20,563 nt of DNA from UBA10649 sp044233495 (GCA_044233495.1 JBIIJX010000020.1:1-20563); one strand, 5' to 3'. Shown: positions 6,808-13,987, numbered from the stretch's first letter. Notes: generated by a model from the letters alone, not told the origin. Made by a program: numbers and translations.

Positions 6808-6883
6808 TGCCCCGGGCGCCGGTTCGGCGCCTGCCGCGTGTCTCCCCCGTCACGCGGCAGGCCCCAGGCCGGCGCCCGGGGCA
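6808..6883 (+). terminator. Very long near-perfect hairpin between rpmE and prfA
   Basis: Two 33-base arms, 6808-6840 and 6851-6883, flank a 10-base loop. Pairing from the base: 15 Watson-Crick pairs, two G-U pairs, one C-A mismatch, two pairs, one C-C mismatch, then 12 perfect pairs. It begins six bases after the rpmE stop and is followed by CATTTCT, a weak U-tract. The 5' arm can also fold alone as GGCGCCG-GTT-CGGCGCC (6815-6831). The likely role is termination and 3'-end protection of the rpmE transcript. Confidence 0.75.
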
Positions 6884-6889
6884 TTTCTC

Positions 6890-6910
6890 GTCCACGGCGT
6901 TCACGTGGAC
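6890..6910 (+). promoter_or_regulatory. Small hairpin in the prfA leader
   Basis: GTCCACG at 6890-6896 pairs with CGTGGAC at 6904-6910 around a 7-base loop. It lies seven bases after the long rpmE hairpin and 39 bases before the prfA start. The ribosome binding site GAGGGAGG follows at 6934-6941. No promoter box is clear in this gap. Confidence 0.35.
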
Positions 6911-6949
6911 ACAGCGCAGCCGGCAGACGATGTGAGGGAGGCAGCAGCC

Positions 6950-8023
6950 ATGTTCGAGTCGTGCGCTGAGCTGGTCGCCGAGTATGCCGACGTCGAGGCA
7001 CGTCTCGCCGATCCGGCTGTGCACGGCGATCAGGCCGCGGCCCGACGCCTTGGCCGGCGCTTCGCCGAGCTCGGCCCGGTCGTGGCTGCCTACCGCGAAT
7101 GGCTGGGCGCCTGTGCGGACCTCCAGGCCGCGGAGGAGCTCGTCGCAGCCGATCCGGAGTTCGCGACGGAGGCCGAGGCACAGGAACGGCGTCGGGATGC
7201 GGCTGCGGAGCGGCTGACGACCCTGCTGCTGCCGCGCGACCCCATGGACGACAAGGACGTCATCGTCGAGATCAAGGCGGGGGAGGGTGGCGAGGAGTCC
7301 GCGCTCTTCGCCGGTGATCTGGCGCGCATGTATATGCGGTATGCCGAGCGCCAGAACTGGACTCCCCAGGTGATCGACTCCGTCGAGTCCGACCTCGGTG
7401 GGTTCAAGGGGATCTCCATCGCGATGAAGGCCAAGGGAGTGCCCGAGCCCGGGCGTGCCCCGTTCGCGCGCCTGAAGTTCGAGGGCGGGGTGCACCGGGT
7501 CCAGCGTGTGCCCGTGACCGAGTCGCAGGGGCGCATTCACACGTCGGCTGCGGGGGTGCTCGTCCTTCCCGAGGCGGAGGAAGTCGACGTGATCGTCGAC
7601 CCGAACGACCTTCGCATCGACGTGTACCGCTCGTCGGGGCCGGGCGGTCAGTCAGTGAACACGACCGATTCCGCTGTCCGCATCACCCACCTGCCGACCG
7701 GTGTCGTCGTCTCGTGCCAGAACGAGAAGAGCCAGTTGCAGAACAAGGAGTCGGCGATGCGCATCCTGCGGGCGCGGTTGCTCGCAGAAGCCCAGGAGCA
7801 GGCGGCACGTGAGGCGTCCGATGCACGGCGATCGCAGGTGCGCACGGTGGATCGCAGCGAGCGGATCCGCACCTACAACTTCCCGGAGAACCGAATCAGC
7901 GACCACCGGGTCGGATTCAAGGCCTACAACCTCGACCAGGTCCTCGACGGGGAACTCGATGCCGTCATCGACGCGTGCGTCGAGGCCGATCAGGCCAGCA
8001 GGCTGAGCGAGTCGCCGACGTGA
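6950..8023 (+). CDS. prfA: Peptide chain release factor 1
   Basis: Recognises UAA and UAG stop codons in the ribosomal A site and triggers peptide release. 357 residues, the normal length. The codon-recognition tripeptide is Pro188-Val-Thr190 in RVPVTESQGRIHTS, the RF1-type PxT, which separates it from RF2 (SPF). The catalytic GGQ is Gly232-Gly233-Gln234 in SSGPGGQSVNTTDSAVR. ATG 6950 has GAGGGAGG eight bases upstream, and the protein then begins MFESCAELVAEY as in actinobacterial RF1; an in-frame reading from 6749 overlaps rpmE and is rejected. The stop TGA overlaps the prmC GTG by GTGA, coupling the factor to the methylase that modifies its GGQ glutamine. Confidence 0.96.
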   Translation: MFESCAELVAEYADVEARLADPAVHGDQAAARRLGRRFAELGPVVAAYREWLGACADLQAAEELVAADPEFATEAEAQERRRDAAAERLTTLLLPRDPMDDKDVIVEIKAGEGGEESALFAGDLARMYMRYAERQNWTPQVIDSVESDLGGFKGISIAMKAKGVPEPGRAPFARLKFEGGVHRVQRVPVTESQGRIHTSAAGVLVLPEAEEVDVIVDPNDLRIDVYRSSGPGGQSVNTTDSAVRITHLPTGVVVSCQNEKSQLQNKESAMRILRARLLAEAQEQAAREASDARRSQVRTVDRSERIRTYNFPENRISDHRVGFKAYNLDQVLDGELDAVIDACVEADQASRLSESPT

Positions 8024-9012
8024 GCGAGTCGTGGGGGGACGGCCAGACTCTCGGATCGCGCACCACCGTGCGTGATGTCCTGGTCGACGCCGAGTGGCGC
8101 CTGCAACGTGCGGGCGTCCCGTCGCCCGCGGTCGATGCCGCGGAGATCGTGGCCTTCGTGCTGCAGGTGCCGCGCACCCGGCTGTTCCTCCTCGACGTCA
8201 TCAGCGACGAGCAGAAGGTGCGCATCGAGCAGGTGCTGGCGCTTCGGCTCAGTCGGGTCCCGCTTCAGCACATCATGGGAACAGCGGCGTTCCGTCACCT
8301 GGAGCTCCAGGTGGGCCAGGGGGTCTTCATCCCGCGCCCTGAGACCGAACTCGTGACGGAGGCGGCGTTGCGCGCGCTGCAGGAGACGGACGCCCGCGTC
8401 GCGGTCGACCTGTGCTCCGGCAGTGGAGCCATCGCCATCGCGCTCGCCACGGAGTGCCCCGGAAGCGAGGTGCATGCGGTGGAGCTCGACGACGATGCGG
8501 TGGTGTGGACGCGCCGCAACGTGGACGCCCACGCCGAGCAGATCCGCTCGGTCGGGTCGACGGTCACCGTGCATCATGCGGATGCCACGACGGTCGCAGA
8601 TGCCGGGGGAGTGCTCCAGGGACTTCGGGGCACGGTCGCGGTGGTTGCGAGCAATCCGCCGTACATCCCGTCGGCCATGGTGCCGCGCGAGCCCGAGGTG
8701 CGCGACCATGAGCCGCCAGTGGCCCTGTACGGAGGGGTCGACGGACTCGACGTCGTCCGCGGGGTCGTTCGCTCAGCCGCCCTCCTGCTGCGCCCCGGCG
8801 GCCTGCTCGTGATCGAGCACGCCGATGTGCAGGGACCCAAGGCCGGTGCCATCGGGGTTCCTGCTGTCGTCGACGCCGTCGTCGCCGACGACGACGTAGT
8901 GCGAGCCTCAGGTGGAGCAGTCGGGCTTCCCGTCTTCGGTCGTGCGGTCGACCGCATCGACCTGAACGGTCTGCCTCGCTTCACCCTGGCCCGCAGGATC
9001 GGTGCACCGTGA
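8020..9012 (+). CDS. prmC: Release factor glutamine methyltransferase
   Basis: Transfers a methyl group from S-adenosylmethionine to the glutamine of the GGQ motif in RF1 and RF2. 330 residues, longer than the roughly 280 typical of E. coli PrmC. An N-terminal helical substrate domain is followed by QHIMGTAAFRHLEL and FIPRPETE, the SAM-binding loop VAVDLCSGSGAIAIALA, and the catalytic Asn212-Pro-Pro-Tyr215 in VASNPPYIPS. GTG 8020 overlaps the prfA stop (GTGA). There is no close ribosome binding site, so reinitiation after prfA is likely. An upstream in-frame GTG at 7975 lies inside prfA and is less likely. Its own stop overlaps the next gene by four bases. Confidence 0.95.
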   Translation: MSESWGDGQTLGSRTTVRDVLVDAEWRLQRAGVPSPAVDAAEIVAFVLQVPRTRLFLLDVISDEQKVRIEQVLALRLSRVPLQHIMGTAAFRHLELQVGQGVFIPRPETELVTEAALRALQETDARVAVDLCSGSGAIAIALATECPGSEVHAVELDDDAVVWTRRNVDAHAEQIRSVGSTVTVHHADATTVADAGGVLQGLRGTVAVVASNPPYIPSAMVPREPEVRDHEPPVALYGGVDGLDVVRGVVRSAALLLRPGGLLVIEHADVQGPKAGAIGVPAVVDAVVADDDVVRASGGAVGLPVFGRAVDRIDLNGLPRFTLARRIGAP

Positions 9013-9674
9013 CCCAGCGCATCGCCTGCGCCGACGGAGAGCGCCGCCAGCCTGCGGTGGCCGCAGCGCTCGCGGCAGTGCGACGCGGTGATCTCGTCGT
9101 CATCCCGACCGAGTCGGTCTACGCGATCGCCACCGATGCGTTCTCCTCGCGCGGACTTGCTGCCCTGCGGGACGCGAAGGGGTATGACGAGTACGCCCCT
9201 CTTCCGGTCATGGTCGGCAGCCGGGCCACGGTGGCCGGTATCGCGTCGCGAGTCAGCGATGCGGCGAGGATCCTGATGGAGTCGTTCTGGCCAGGTCCGC
9301 TGACTCTGCTGCTGTCGCCGCAGACGACGCTCGCCTGGGACATGCCTGCCGATGCGCCGCTGGCGGTGCGCATGCCGCTGCACCCGGTCGCCCTCGGACT
9401 GCTCGCGGCCACTGGTCCGCTCGCCGTCACGACGGCCAATCTCCCCGGTCTCGCCGCGCCCACCGACGTCGACGATGCCCTGTCCCAGATGGGAGGGTCC
9501 GTCTCCCTGGCCCTCGACGCCGGAGCGCTGGCGCAGGATTCTCCCGTGGCAAGCACCATCGTCGACGCCACGGGCGAGCCACCGCGCATCGTGCGTCCCG
9601 GGACGGTGACCGCCGAGGAACTCACACGTCGCTGCCCCACCATCGTCCACGATGATCCGCCGGTCACCCCGTAG
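9009..9674 (+). CDS. tsaC: Threonylcarbamoyl-AMP synthase (Sua5/YciO/YrdC family)
   Basis: Makes threonylcarbamoyl-adenylate from threonine, bicarbonate and ATP, the first step of t6A37 formation in ANN-decoding tRNAs. 221 residues, a single YrdC domain without the extra Sua5 C-terminal domain. Seen: PTESVYAIATDAFSSRGLAALRDAKGYDEYAPLPVMVGS near the N-terminus, FWPGPLTLLLS and LAVRMPLHP in the middle, TTANLPG where the family usually has SAN-x-SG, and RIVRPGTVT at the end. The segment after the conserved lysine reads KGYDEYAPL, while relatives usually carry an arginine there (KGRxxxxPL), so substrate contacts may differ slightly. GTG 9009 overlaps the prmC stop as GTGA. The synteny prfA-prmC-tsaC supports the call. 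The stop TAG overlaps a candidate -10 box for glyA. Confidence 0.9.
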   Translation: MTQRIACADGERRQPAVAAALAAVRRGDLVVIPTESVYAIATDAFSSRGLAALRDAKGYDEYAPLPVMVGSRATVAGIASRVSDAARILMESFWPGPLTLLLSPQTTLAWDMPADAPLAVRMPLHPVALGLLAATGPLAVTTANLPGLAAPTDVDDALSQMGGSVSLALDAGALAQDSPVASTIVDATGEPPRIVRPGTVTAEELTRRCPTIVHDDPPVTP

Positions 9675-9677
9675 AGT
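9672..9677 (+). promoter_or_regulatory. Candidate -10 element for glyA
   Basis: TAGAGT overlaps the stop codon of the preceding gene and fits TANNNT. A start about seven bases downstream would give a leader near 98 bases that contains the three tandem 13-mers. No clear -35 box is present. Confidence 0.35.
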
Positions 9678-9718
9678 GGTGAGCGCTACGCGGGTGTGGT
9701 CGCCCTCAACGGCGCGAA

Positions 9719-9757
9719 CCGCACGACAGTCCCGCACGATAGTTCCGCACGACATCT
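9719..9757 (+). repeat. Three tandem 13-base repeats in the glyA leader
   Basis: Units are CCGCACGACAGTC (9719-9731), CCGCACGATAGTT (9732-9744) and CCGCACGACATCT (9745-9757). They share CCGCACGAYA and abut exactly. They end 24 bases before the glyA ATG, just before the ribosome binding site AGAGGAAG. Possible roles are a repeated protein-binding or RNA element, or a recent slippage duplication; the sequence cannot decide. Confidence 0.8.
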
Positions 9758-9781
9758 CCGCAGGGGAAGCAGAGGAAGAGT

Positions 9782-11050
9782 ATGGACAGCACGCCGTTCT
9801 GGGGGCCGGATTTCGCGCAGCTGCAGGCGGAGGACCCGCAGATCGCCTCGATCATTCTCGATGAGCTCGAGCGACTGCGAAGCGGCCTCCAACTGATCGC
9901 CAGCGAGAACTTCACGTCGCCGGCGGTCCTGGCGGCGCTCGGGTCGACCTTGAGCAACAAGTACGCGGAGGGCTACCCGGACCGGCGCTACTACGGCGGC
10001 TGCGCCGACGTCGACCGAGCCGAGAACATCGGCATCGACCGCGCCAAGGAGTTGTTCGGTGCCGAGCACGCCAATCTCCAGCCGCACAGCGGCGCCAGCG
10101 CGAACCTTGCCGCCTATGGCGCTTTCGTCATGCCCGGCGACACGGTGATGGCCATGAGCCTCGCGCACGGCGGGCACCTCACGCACGGATCGAAGGTGAA
10201 CTTCTCGGGCAAGTGGTTTGACATCGCCTCCTACGGGGTCCGCGAGGACACCGAGCTCATCGACTACGACGAGGTCCGCTCGATCGCACGGGAGCGGCGC
10301 CCCAAGATGATCATCGCCGGGGCCACTGCGTACCCGCGGCTGATTGACTTCGCGGCCTTCCGCGAGATCGCCGACGAGGTCGGTGCCGTCCTCATGGTCG
10401 ATGCCGCCCACTTCATCGGCCTCGTAGCGGGCAAGGCGATCCCCAGTCCTGTTCCGTACGCCGACGTCGTCACGTTCACGACGCACAAGGTGCTGCGCGG
10501 TCCACGCGGCGGCATGATCCTCTGCAAGGAGGAGCACGCTGCCAAGATCGACAAGGCGGTGTTCCCGATGATGCAGGGCGGCCCGCTCATGCACGCGGTT
10601 GCGGCCAAGGCCGTCGCGCTCAAGGAGGCCGCGACCCCGGCCTACCAGGCGTACGCCACGCAGGTGATCGCCAACGCCCAGGCTCTCGCTGCCGGCCTCG
10701 CGGAGGAGGGCATGCGTCCGGTGAGCGGCGGCACCGACACCCATCTGGCTCTGATCGACATCCGAGGTGCCGGGGTCACTGGTGACGTTGCAGAGACACG
10801 GTGCGACGCCGCTCGCATCACACTCAACAAGAACGCCATTCCCTACGACCCCGAGCCTCCGTCGAAGGGTTCCGGCATCCGCGTCGGCACGCCTGCGGTC
10901 ACGACGCAGGGTATGGGCGTCCCGGAGATGGCGACCATCGCCCGGCTCATCGGGCGGGCGGTGCGGGATGCCGACGGCACCGATGCCGCCGCCATCGCGG
11001 CCGAGGTCTCCACTCTCGTGACAGCCAACCCGGCGTACCCCCGGAGCTGA
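9782..11050 (+). CDS. glyA: Serine hydroxymethyltransferase
   Basis: Interconverts serine plus tetrahydrofolate with glycine plus 5,10-methylene-tetrahydrofolate using pyridoxal phosphate; the main source of one-carbon units. 422 residues, usual length. Early landmarks are LIASENFTSPAVLAALGS and LSNKYAEGYPDRRYYGG, followed by QPHSGASANLAAY, the VDAAHFIGLVAGK aspartate/histidine cofactor segment, and Schiff-base Lys236 in TFTTHKVLRGPRGG (the residue after the lysine is often Thr). ATG 9782 follows AGAGGAAG. Standing between tsaC and wecA, it uses threonine-linked and glycine pools fed by the upstream amino-acid genes; this metabolic link is inference. The next start codon comes seven bases after its stop. 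Confidence 0.97.
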   Translation: MDSTPFWGPDFAQLQAEDPQIASIILDELERLRSGLQLIASENFTSPAVLAALGSTLSNKYAEGYPDRRYYGGCADVDRAENIGIDRAKELFGAEHANLQPHSGASANLAAYGAFVMPGDTVMAMSLAHGGHLTHGSKVNFSGKWFDIASYGVREDTELIDYDEVRSIARERRPKMIIAGATAYPRLIDFAAFREIADEVGAVLMVDAAHFIGLVAGKAIPSPVPYADVVTFTTHKVLRGPRGGMILCKEEHAAKIDKAVFPMMQGGPLMHAVAAKAVALKEAATPAYQAYATQVIANAQALAAGLAEEGMRPVSGGTDTHLALIDIRGAGVTGDVAETRCDAARITLNKNAIPYDPEPPSKGSGIRVGTPAVTTQGMGVPEMATIARLIGRAVRDADGTDAAAIAAEVSTLVTANPAYPRS

Positions 11051-11057
11051 CTCTCGC

Positions 11058-12179
11058 ATGCGCGAGTACCTGCTGTGCCTGCTGGCCGCCGCGGCGGTCA
11101 CGTACCTGCTGACCCCTCCGGTGCGCAGGCTGGCCATCAGGTACGGATTCATGGCCGAGGTCCGCGATCGCGACGTCCACGACCAGCCGACTCCACGTCT
11201 GGGGGGGCTGGCGATGATGGGTGGAGTCCTGGCTGGGCTGCTGCTCGCCAGCAAGCTGCCCATGATGAGGTCGGTATTCGAGGGCACGAACACGGCGGTG
11301 GCGCTGCTGTCCGGGATCGCCATCATCGTCGCCCTGGGCATCGTCGACGACAAGTGGGGGCTCGACGCGCCGACCAAACTGGCCGGGCAGGTGCTCGCCG
11401 CGGGAGTGATGGCCTTCCAGGGCATCGCCATCATCTGGCTCCCCATCGGCGGCACCTTCGTGCTCGACCCGGTGACCAGCGTGCTGTTCACGGTCCTGAT
11501 CGTCCTCATCAGCATCAACGCGATCAACTTCATCGACGGACTCGACGGGCTCGCAGCCGGCATCGTGCTGGTCGCAGCGGGTGCCTTCTTCGCATACTCC
11601 TACCTGCTGTCGGTGGAGCTGGGGTTCGAGCGGGCGACGCTGGCCACCCTGGTGTCGGTGCTGCTCGTGGGCGTGACCCTGGGGTTCCTGCCGAACAACT
11701 TCTTCCCGGCCAGGATCTTCATGGGCGACACCGGCTCGATGATGCTCGGTCTGCTCCTGGCGGCGGGCACGATCACGCTCTCCGGGCAGGTCGACCCCAG
11801 CGCCGTCGCCGGTGGTGCGCTGTTCCCGGCACTGCTGCCGGTCCTGCTTCCCGTCGCGGTCATGGCCGTTCCCCTGGTGGATCTCCTTCTCGCCGTCATC
11901 CGGCGCACGAGGGCCGGACGCAACCCCTTCGCCCCGGACAAGCAGCACCTGCACCACCGCCTGCTCGAGATGGGTCACTCGCAGGTCCGGGCTGTGGTCC
12001 TCATGTACGCCTGGACCGCACTCATCGCCGGGAGCGCCGTGCTGATGGCCTTCGTGCCGCTGGTCTACGCGGCGGCCTTCTTCGTCGTGGGGCTCGGGGT
12101 CCTCGTGGTGGCCGTGCGTCGACCGGGTCGCGGGGCGCAATCGCCGGTTCAGCGGATCGACAGCGGCCGGGTGGGTTGA
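11058..12179 (+). CDS. wecA: Polyprenyl-phosphate GlcNAc-1-phosphate transferase (WecA/Rfe type)
   Basis: Integral membrane enzyme that moves GlcNAc-1-phosphate from UDP-GlcNAc to a polyprenyl phosphate, starting cell-wall linker or polysaccharide synthesis; in mycobacteria the homolog (Rv1302, rfe) starts the arabinogalactan linker. 373 residues with about eleven membrane helices. The family's cytoplasmic motifs are all visible: PTPRLGGLAM (45-54), Asp97-Asp98 in GIVDDKWGLD, NFIDGLDGLA (157-166), IFMGDTGS (220-227) and HLHHRLLEMG (297-306). The His-His motif and lack of a MraY-type C-terminus favour WecA over MraY. Substrate is inferred from family. It may be co-transcribed with glyA; GGAG 11043-11046 is the likely ribosome binding site. 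A 136-base gap with a small hairpin (GCGGT 12189-12193 with ACCGC 12199-12203) separates it from the ATP synthase genes. Confidence 0.92.
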   Translation: MREYLLCLLAAAAVTYLLTPPVRRLAIRYGFMAEVRDRDVHDQPTPRLGGLAMMGGVLAGLLLASKLPMMRSVFEGTNTAVALLSGIAIIVALGIVDDKWGLDAPTKLAGQVLAAGVMAFQGIAIIWLPIGGTFVLDPVTSVLFTVLIVLISINAINFIDGLDGLAAGIVLVAAGAFFAYSYLLSVELGFERATLATLVSVLLVGVTLGFLPNNFFPARIFMGDTGSMMLGLLLAAGTITLSGQVDPSAVAGGALFPALLPVLLPVAVMAVPLVDLLLAVIRRTRAGRNPFAPDKQHLHHRLLEMGHSQVRAVVLMYAWTALIAGSAVLMAFVPLVYAAAFFVVGLGVLVVAVRRPGRGAQSPVQRIDSGRVG

Positions 12180-12283
12180 GGCTCCCGGGCGGTGTGGGAC
12201 CGCTGTTCTCCTCGGTCGGCGGCCCCGGGCGCGGATCCGAATTCGTGACCAAGGCCACGGCGGAGCCGTCAGCACTGGTGTGG

Positions 12284-12301
12284 GCGCTCTCGTGAGAGTG
12301 C
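12284..12301. promoter_or_regulatory. Dyad adjoining the atpI -10 element
   Basis: Arms 12284-12291 (GCGCTCTC) and 12294-12301 (GAGAGTGC) pair at all eight positions with one G-U, separated by only two bases. The dyad ends two bases before the -10 hexamer, inside the -35/-10 spacer region. Such placement suits a repressor or activator site; it could instead be the wecA terminator, though the two-base gap makes a poor RNA loop. The role is inference. Confidence 0.4.
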
Positions 12302-12303
12302 GA

Positions 12304-12309
12304 TAGCGT
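12304..12309 (+). promoter_or_regulatory. -10 element of the ATP synthase operon (leaderless)
   Basis: TAGCGT in GTGCGATAGCGTCC matches the actinobacterial -10 consensus TANNNT. Exactly six bases separate it from the GTG start of atpI at 12316, and there is no Shine-Dalgarno sequence. This is the standard geometry of a leaderless transcript that begins at the G of the start codon. The -35 region is not recognisable. Confidence 0.6.
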
Positions 12310-12315
12310 CCATAC

Positions 12316-12720
12316 GTGCCTTCGATCGACGCCCTGATGCTGCGCAGCGCAGGGGTGGCCACGCTGCTCGTGGGCTTCGTGGGCACCGTCATCGGCGCGG
12401 TGGTGGCAAGCTCGCAGGGCCTGATCGCGGGAGTCCTCGGCACCCTCATCGTCCTGGTCTTCTTCAGCGTCGGCCAGCTCGTCCTGGGAGCCGTCCTGAA
12501 GAACAACCCGCAGAACGCCATGATGGTCGCGATGGCGCTCTACCTGGTCAAGATCGGGGTGCTCCTGATCCTCCTCCTGGTGCTCCAGGACGCCACGTTC
12601 TTCGCACCCAAGGTCTTCGCGGGCGTCATCGTCGCCTGCACCCTCGCATGGACCCTCGTGGAGGTCTGGGTCTTCTCCCGCACCAAGGTGCTGTACGTCG
12701 ACCCGGGGAGCGGCACGTGA
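12316..12720 (+). CDS. atpI: ATP synthase protein I (AtpI-like assembly factor)
   Basis: 134-residue membrane protein with four predicted membrane helices (about residues 12-32, 35-56, 70-90 and 98-120). The central NNPQNAMMVAMALYLVKIGVLLI segment, with its lysine inside a helix, is characteristic of the AtpI/UncI family, which helps c-ring assembly in the membrane. It occupies the same place as Rv1303 before atpB in mycobacteria. Start is GTG 12316, chosen because a -10 box lies at leaderless spacing and no ribosome binding site is present; the protein then begins MPSIDALMLRSAG. Its TGA overlaps a GTG of the next gene (GTGA). A second possibility is a generic small membrane protein; synteny makes AtpI preferable. 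Confidence 0.8.
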   Translation: MPSIDALMLRSAGVATLLVGFVGTVIGAVVASSQGLIAGVLGTLIVLVFFSVGQLVLGAVLKNNPQNAMMVAMALYLVKIGVLLILLLVLQDATFFAPKVFAGVIVACTLAWTLVEVWVFSRTKVLYVDPGSGT

Positions 12721-13025
12721 GCGCCCCCGAGGCGACCCGCGCTCGCGGTGGCTGGTACCGTTCGGGCGCGCGAGGTCGGACGGTCACGATGGACGACGCC
12801 CGGAGGATGTCCAACTCCGCGTGGGCCACCAGCAGTCGTCTGATCACTGGCCTGCTCCTGTACACCGGCCTCGGCTGGCTGGTGTCGCTGTGGGTCGGAC
12901 ACCGGGCGCTGCTGATGGCCATCGGTGCGATCGTCGGCCTCGCCCTGTCGTACTACCTGGTCTTCGCCAGCCTTAGGCACGAGGAGCGCGAGGACCGCAA
13001 GCGTCAAGAGCAGCTCGACTCATGA
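12717..13025 (+). CDS. AtpZ/AtpI-family small membrane protein
   Basis: 102 residues from GTG 12717, which overlaps the atpI stop, or 78 residues from ATG 12789. Two membrane helices are visible (LITGLLLYTGLGWLVSLW and ALLMAIGAIVGLALSYYLVF), joined by a short loop, then a highly charged tail HEEREDRKRQEQLDS. The G-x-GW-L-loop-IG-x-x-x-G pattern fits the AtpZ-type accessory proteins found at the head of F-type ATPase operons, proposed to act with AtpI in assembly or magnesium/calcium transport. The N-terminal 24 residues of the longer form are arginine- and glycine-rich and unlike the family, and a candidate -10 box (12756-12761) lies in that stretch, so the shorter form is plausible. The usual order AtpZ-AtpI is reversed here. 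Confidence 0.7.
   Translation: MSAPEATRARGGWYRSGARGRTVTMDDARRMSNSAWATSSRLITGLLLYTGLGWLVSLWVGHRALLMAIGAIVGLALSYYLVFASLRHEEREDRKRQEQLDS
12756..12761 (+). promoter_or_regulatory. Possible internal -10 element before the short atpZ start
   Basis: TACCGT in GGCTGGTACCGTTCGG resembles the -10 boxes upstream of rho and atpI. It is followed by GAGGTCGGA and ATG 12789. No -35 box is evident, so it may be chance. Confidence 0.25.
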
Positions 13026-13070
13026 ATATGCACGACGTAGTGACGTCCGGATGGGGCATGGAGGAGCCTG

Positions 13071-13898
13071 GTGTCTGCTGAAGCTGTGGTCGCGTCCGGA
13101 GGACTGGACTGCCACCTCAACTCCGGCTGCGGTTTCCCCGCACCGGGCGCGGAGATCTTCCTTTTCGACGAGGTTGCCGCCTTCACCATCGGCAACCTCG
13201 AGTTCCACATCACAAAAGTCACGATCCTGCTGTTCATCGTCGTGGCGATCATCCTCGCGTTCTTCATCTACGCGTTCCGCAAGCCCAAGCTCGTGCCCCG
13301 CGGGGCCCAGAACGTCGGCGAGATGGCCTATCTGTTCATCCGCGACGGCATCGCCCGCGACACCATCGGCAAGGACGGCGACAAGTTCGTCCCGTTCCTG
13401 TTCTCGTTCTTCTTCCTGGTGTGGCTGACGAACTTCATGGGCATCGTGCCCTTCGCGCAGATTCCGGTCACGTCGATCTTCGCCATCCCGGTCGCTTTCG
13501 CGCTCATCGTCTACGTGACATGGGTGCCGATCGGCATCTACCGCCAGGGCTTCTTCGGGTTCTTCAAGAACCTGCTCTTCCCGCCCGGTGTGCCCAAGGC
13601 GATGTACGTCCTGCTTGCTCCGCTGGAGTTCCTTTCCAACCTCATCGTGCGGCCCGCGACCCACGCCATCCGTCTCTTCGCCAACATGTTCGCCGGCCAC
13701 CTGCTGATCGCCACCTTCAGCATCGCCGCCTTCTACCTGCTGAGCGCCAGCGTGATCGGTCTGCTCGGCTCTGCCGCCTCGTTCACCGTGGCGGTCGCTC
13801 TGACCGGCTTCGAGGCGCTGATCCAGGCGCTTCAGGCCTACATCTTCACCCTCCTCGCGGCCGTCTACATCGCGGGCGCGCTGCACCCCGAGCACTGA
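13071..13898 (+). CDS. atpB: ATP synthase Fo subunit a
   Basis: Membrane stator subunit that forms the two proton half-channels against the c-ring. 275 residues. Essential Arg201 lies in THAIRLFANMFAGHLL, equivalent to E. coli Arg210, and the downstream ALTGFEALIQALQAYIFTLL carries the conserved Glu and Gln of the last helices. Six membrane segments are expected from the hydrophobic pattern. Start GTG 13071 follows GGAGGAG at 13060-13066. The 45-base gap before it carries no obvious signal, and the 111-base gap after it holds two hairpins before atpE. Confidence 0.96.
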   Translation: MSAEAVVASGGLDCHLNSGCGFPAPGAEIFLFDEVAAFTIGNLEFHITKVTILLFIVVAIILAFFIYAFRKPKLVPRGAQNVGEMAYLFIRDGIARDTIGKDGDKFVPFLFSFFFLVWLTNFMGIVPFAQIPVTSIFAIPVAFALIVYVTWVPIGIYRQGFFGFFKNLLFPPGVPKAMYVLLAPLEFLSNLIVRPATHAIRLFANMFAGHLLIATFSIAAFYLLSASVIGLLGSAASFTVAVALTGFEALIQALQAYIFTLLAAVYIAGALHPEH

Positions 13899-13908
13899 CC
13901 GTACGACT

Positions 13909-13987
13909 CCCGGGCCCCAGCGCCCGGGTGCCCACAACCGAATAGCACGGAGCACACAGACCCCCAGACCGGCGGATCGACCGCCGG
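13909..13987 (+). promoter_or_regulatory. Two hairpins between atpB and atpE
   Basis: Hairpin 1: CCCGGGC 13909-13915 with GCCCGGG 13922-13928, 6-base loop. Hairpin 2: CCGGCGG 13969-13975 with CCGCCGG 13981-13987, 5-base loop. The second ends ten bases before the atpE ribosome binding site AAAGGA (13998-14003). They probably mark a processing, stabilising or translation-tuning region, since c is needed in many more copies than a. That role is inference. Confidence 0.5.

Noticed and set aside
9675..9781. Glycine or folate riboswitch before glyA
   Set aside because: The leader is short and dominated by the three 13-mers; I see no conserved aptamer core or paired helices of those classes.
9686..11563. 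625-codon antisense frame across glyA and wecA
   Set aside because: It crosses two real genes and their gap without any promoter or ribosome binding site, and shows no family signature.
12180..12300. A small gene between wecA and atpI
   Set aside because: The only open readings here are continuations of frames from inside wecA; none has a start with a ribosome binding site, and the region is explained as promoter and leader.
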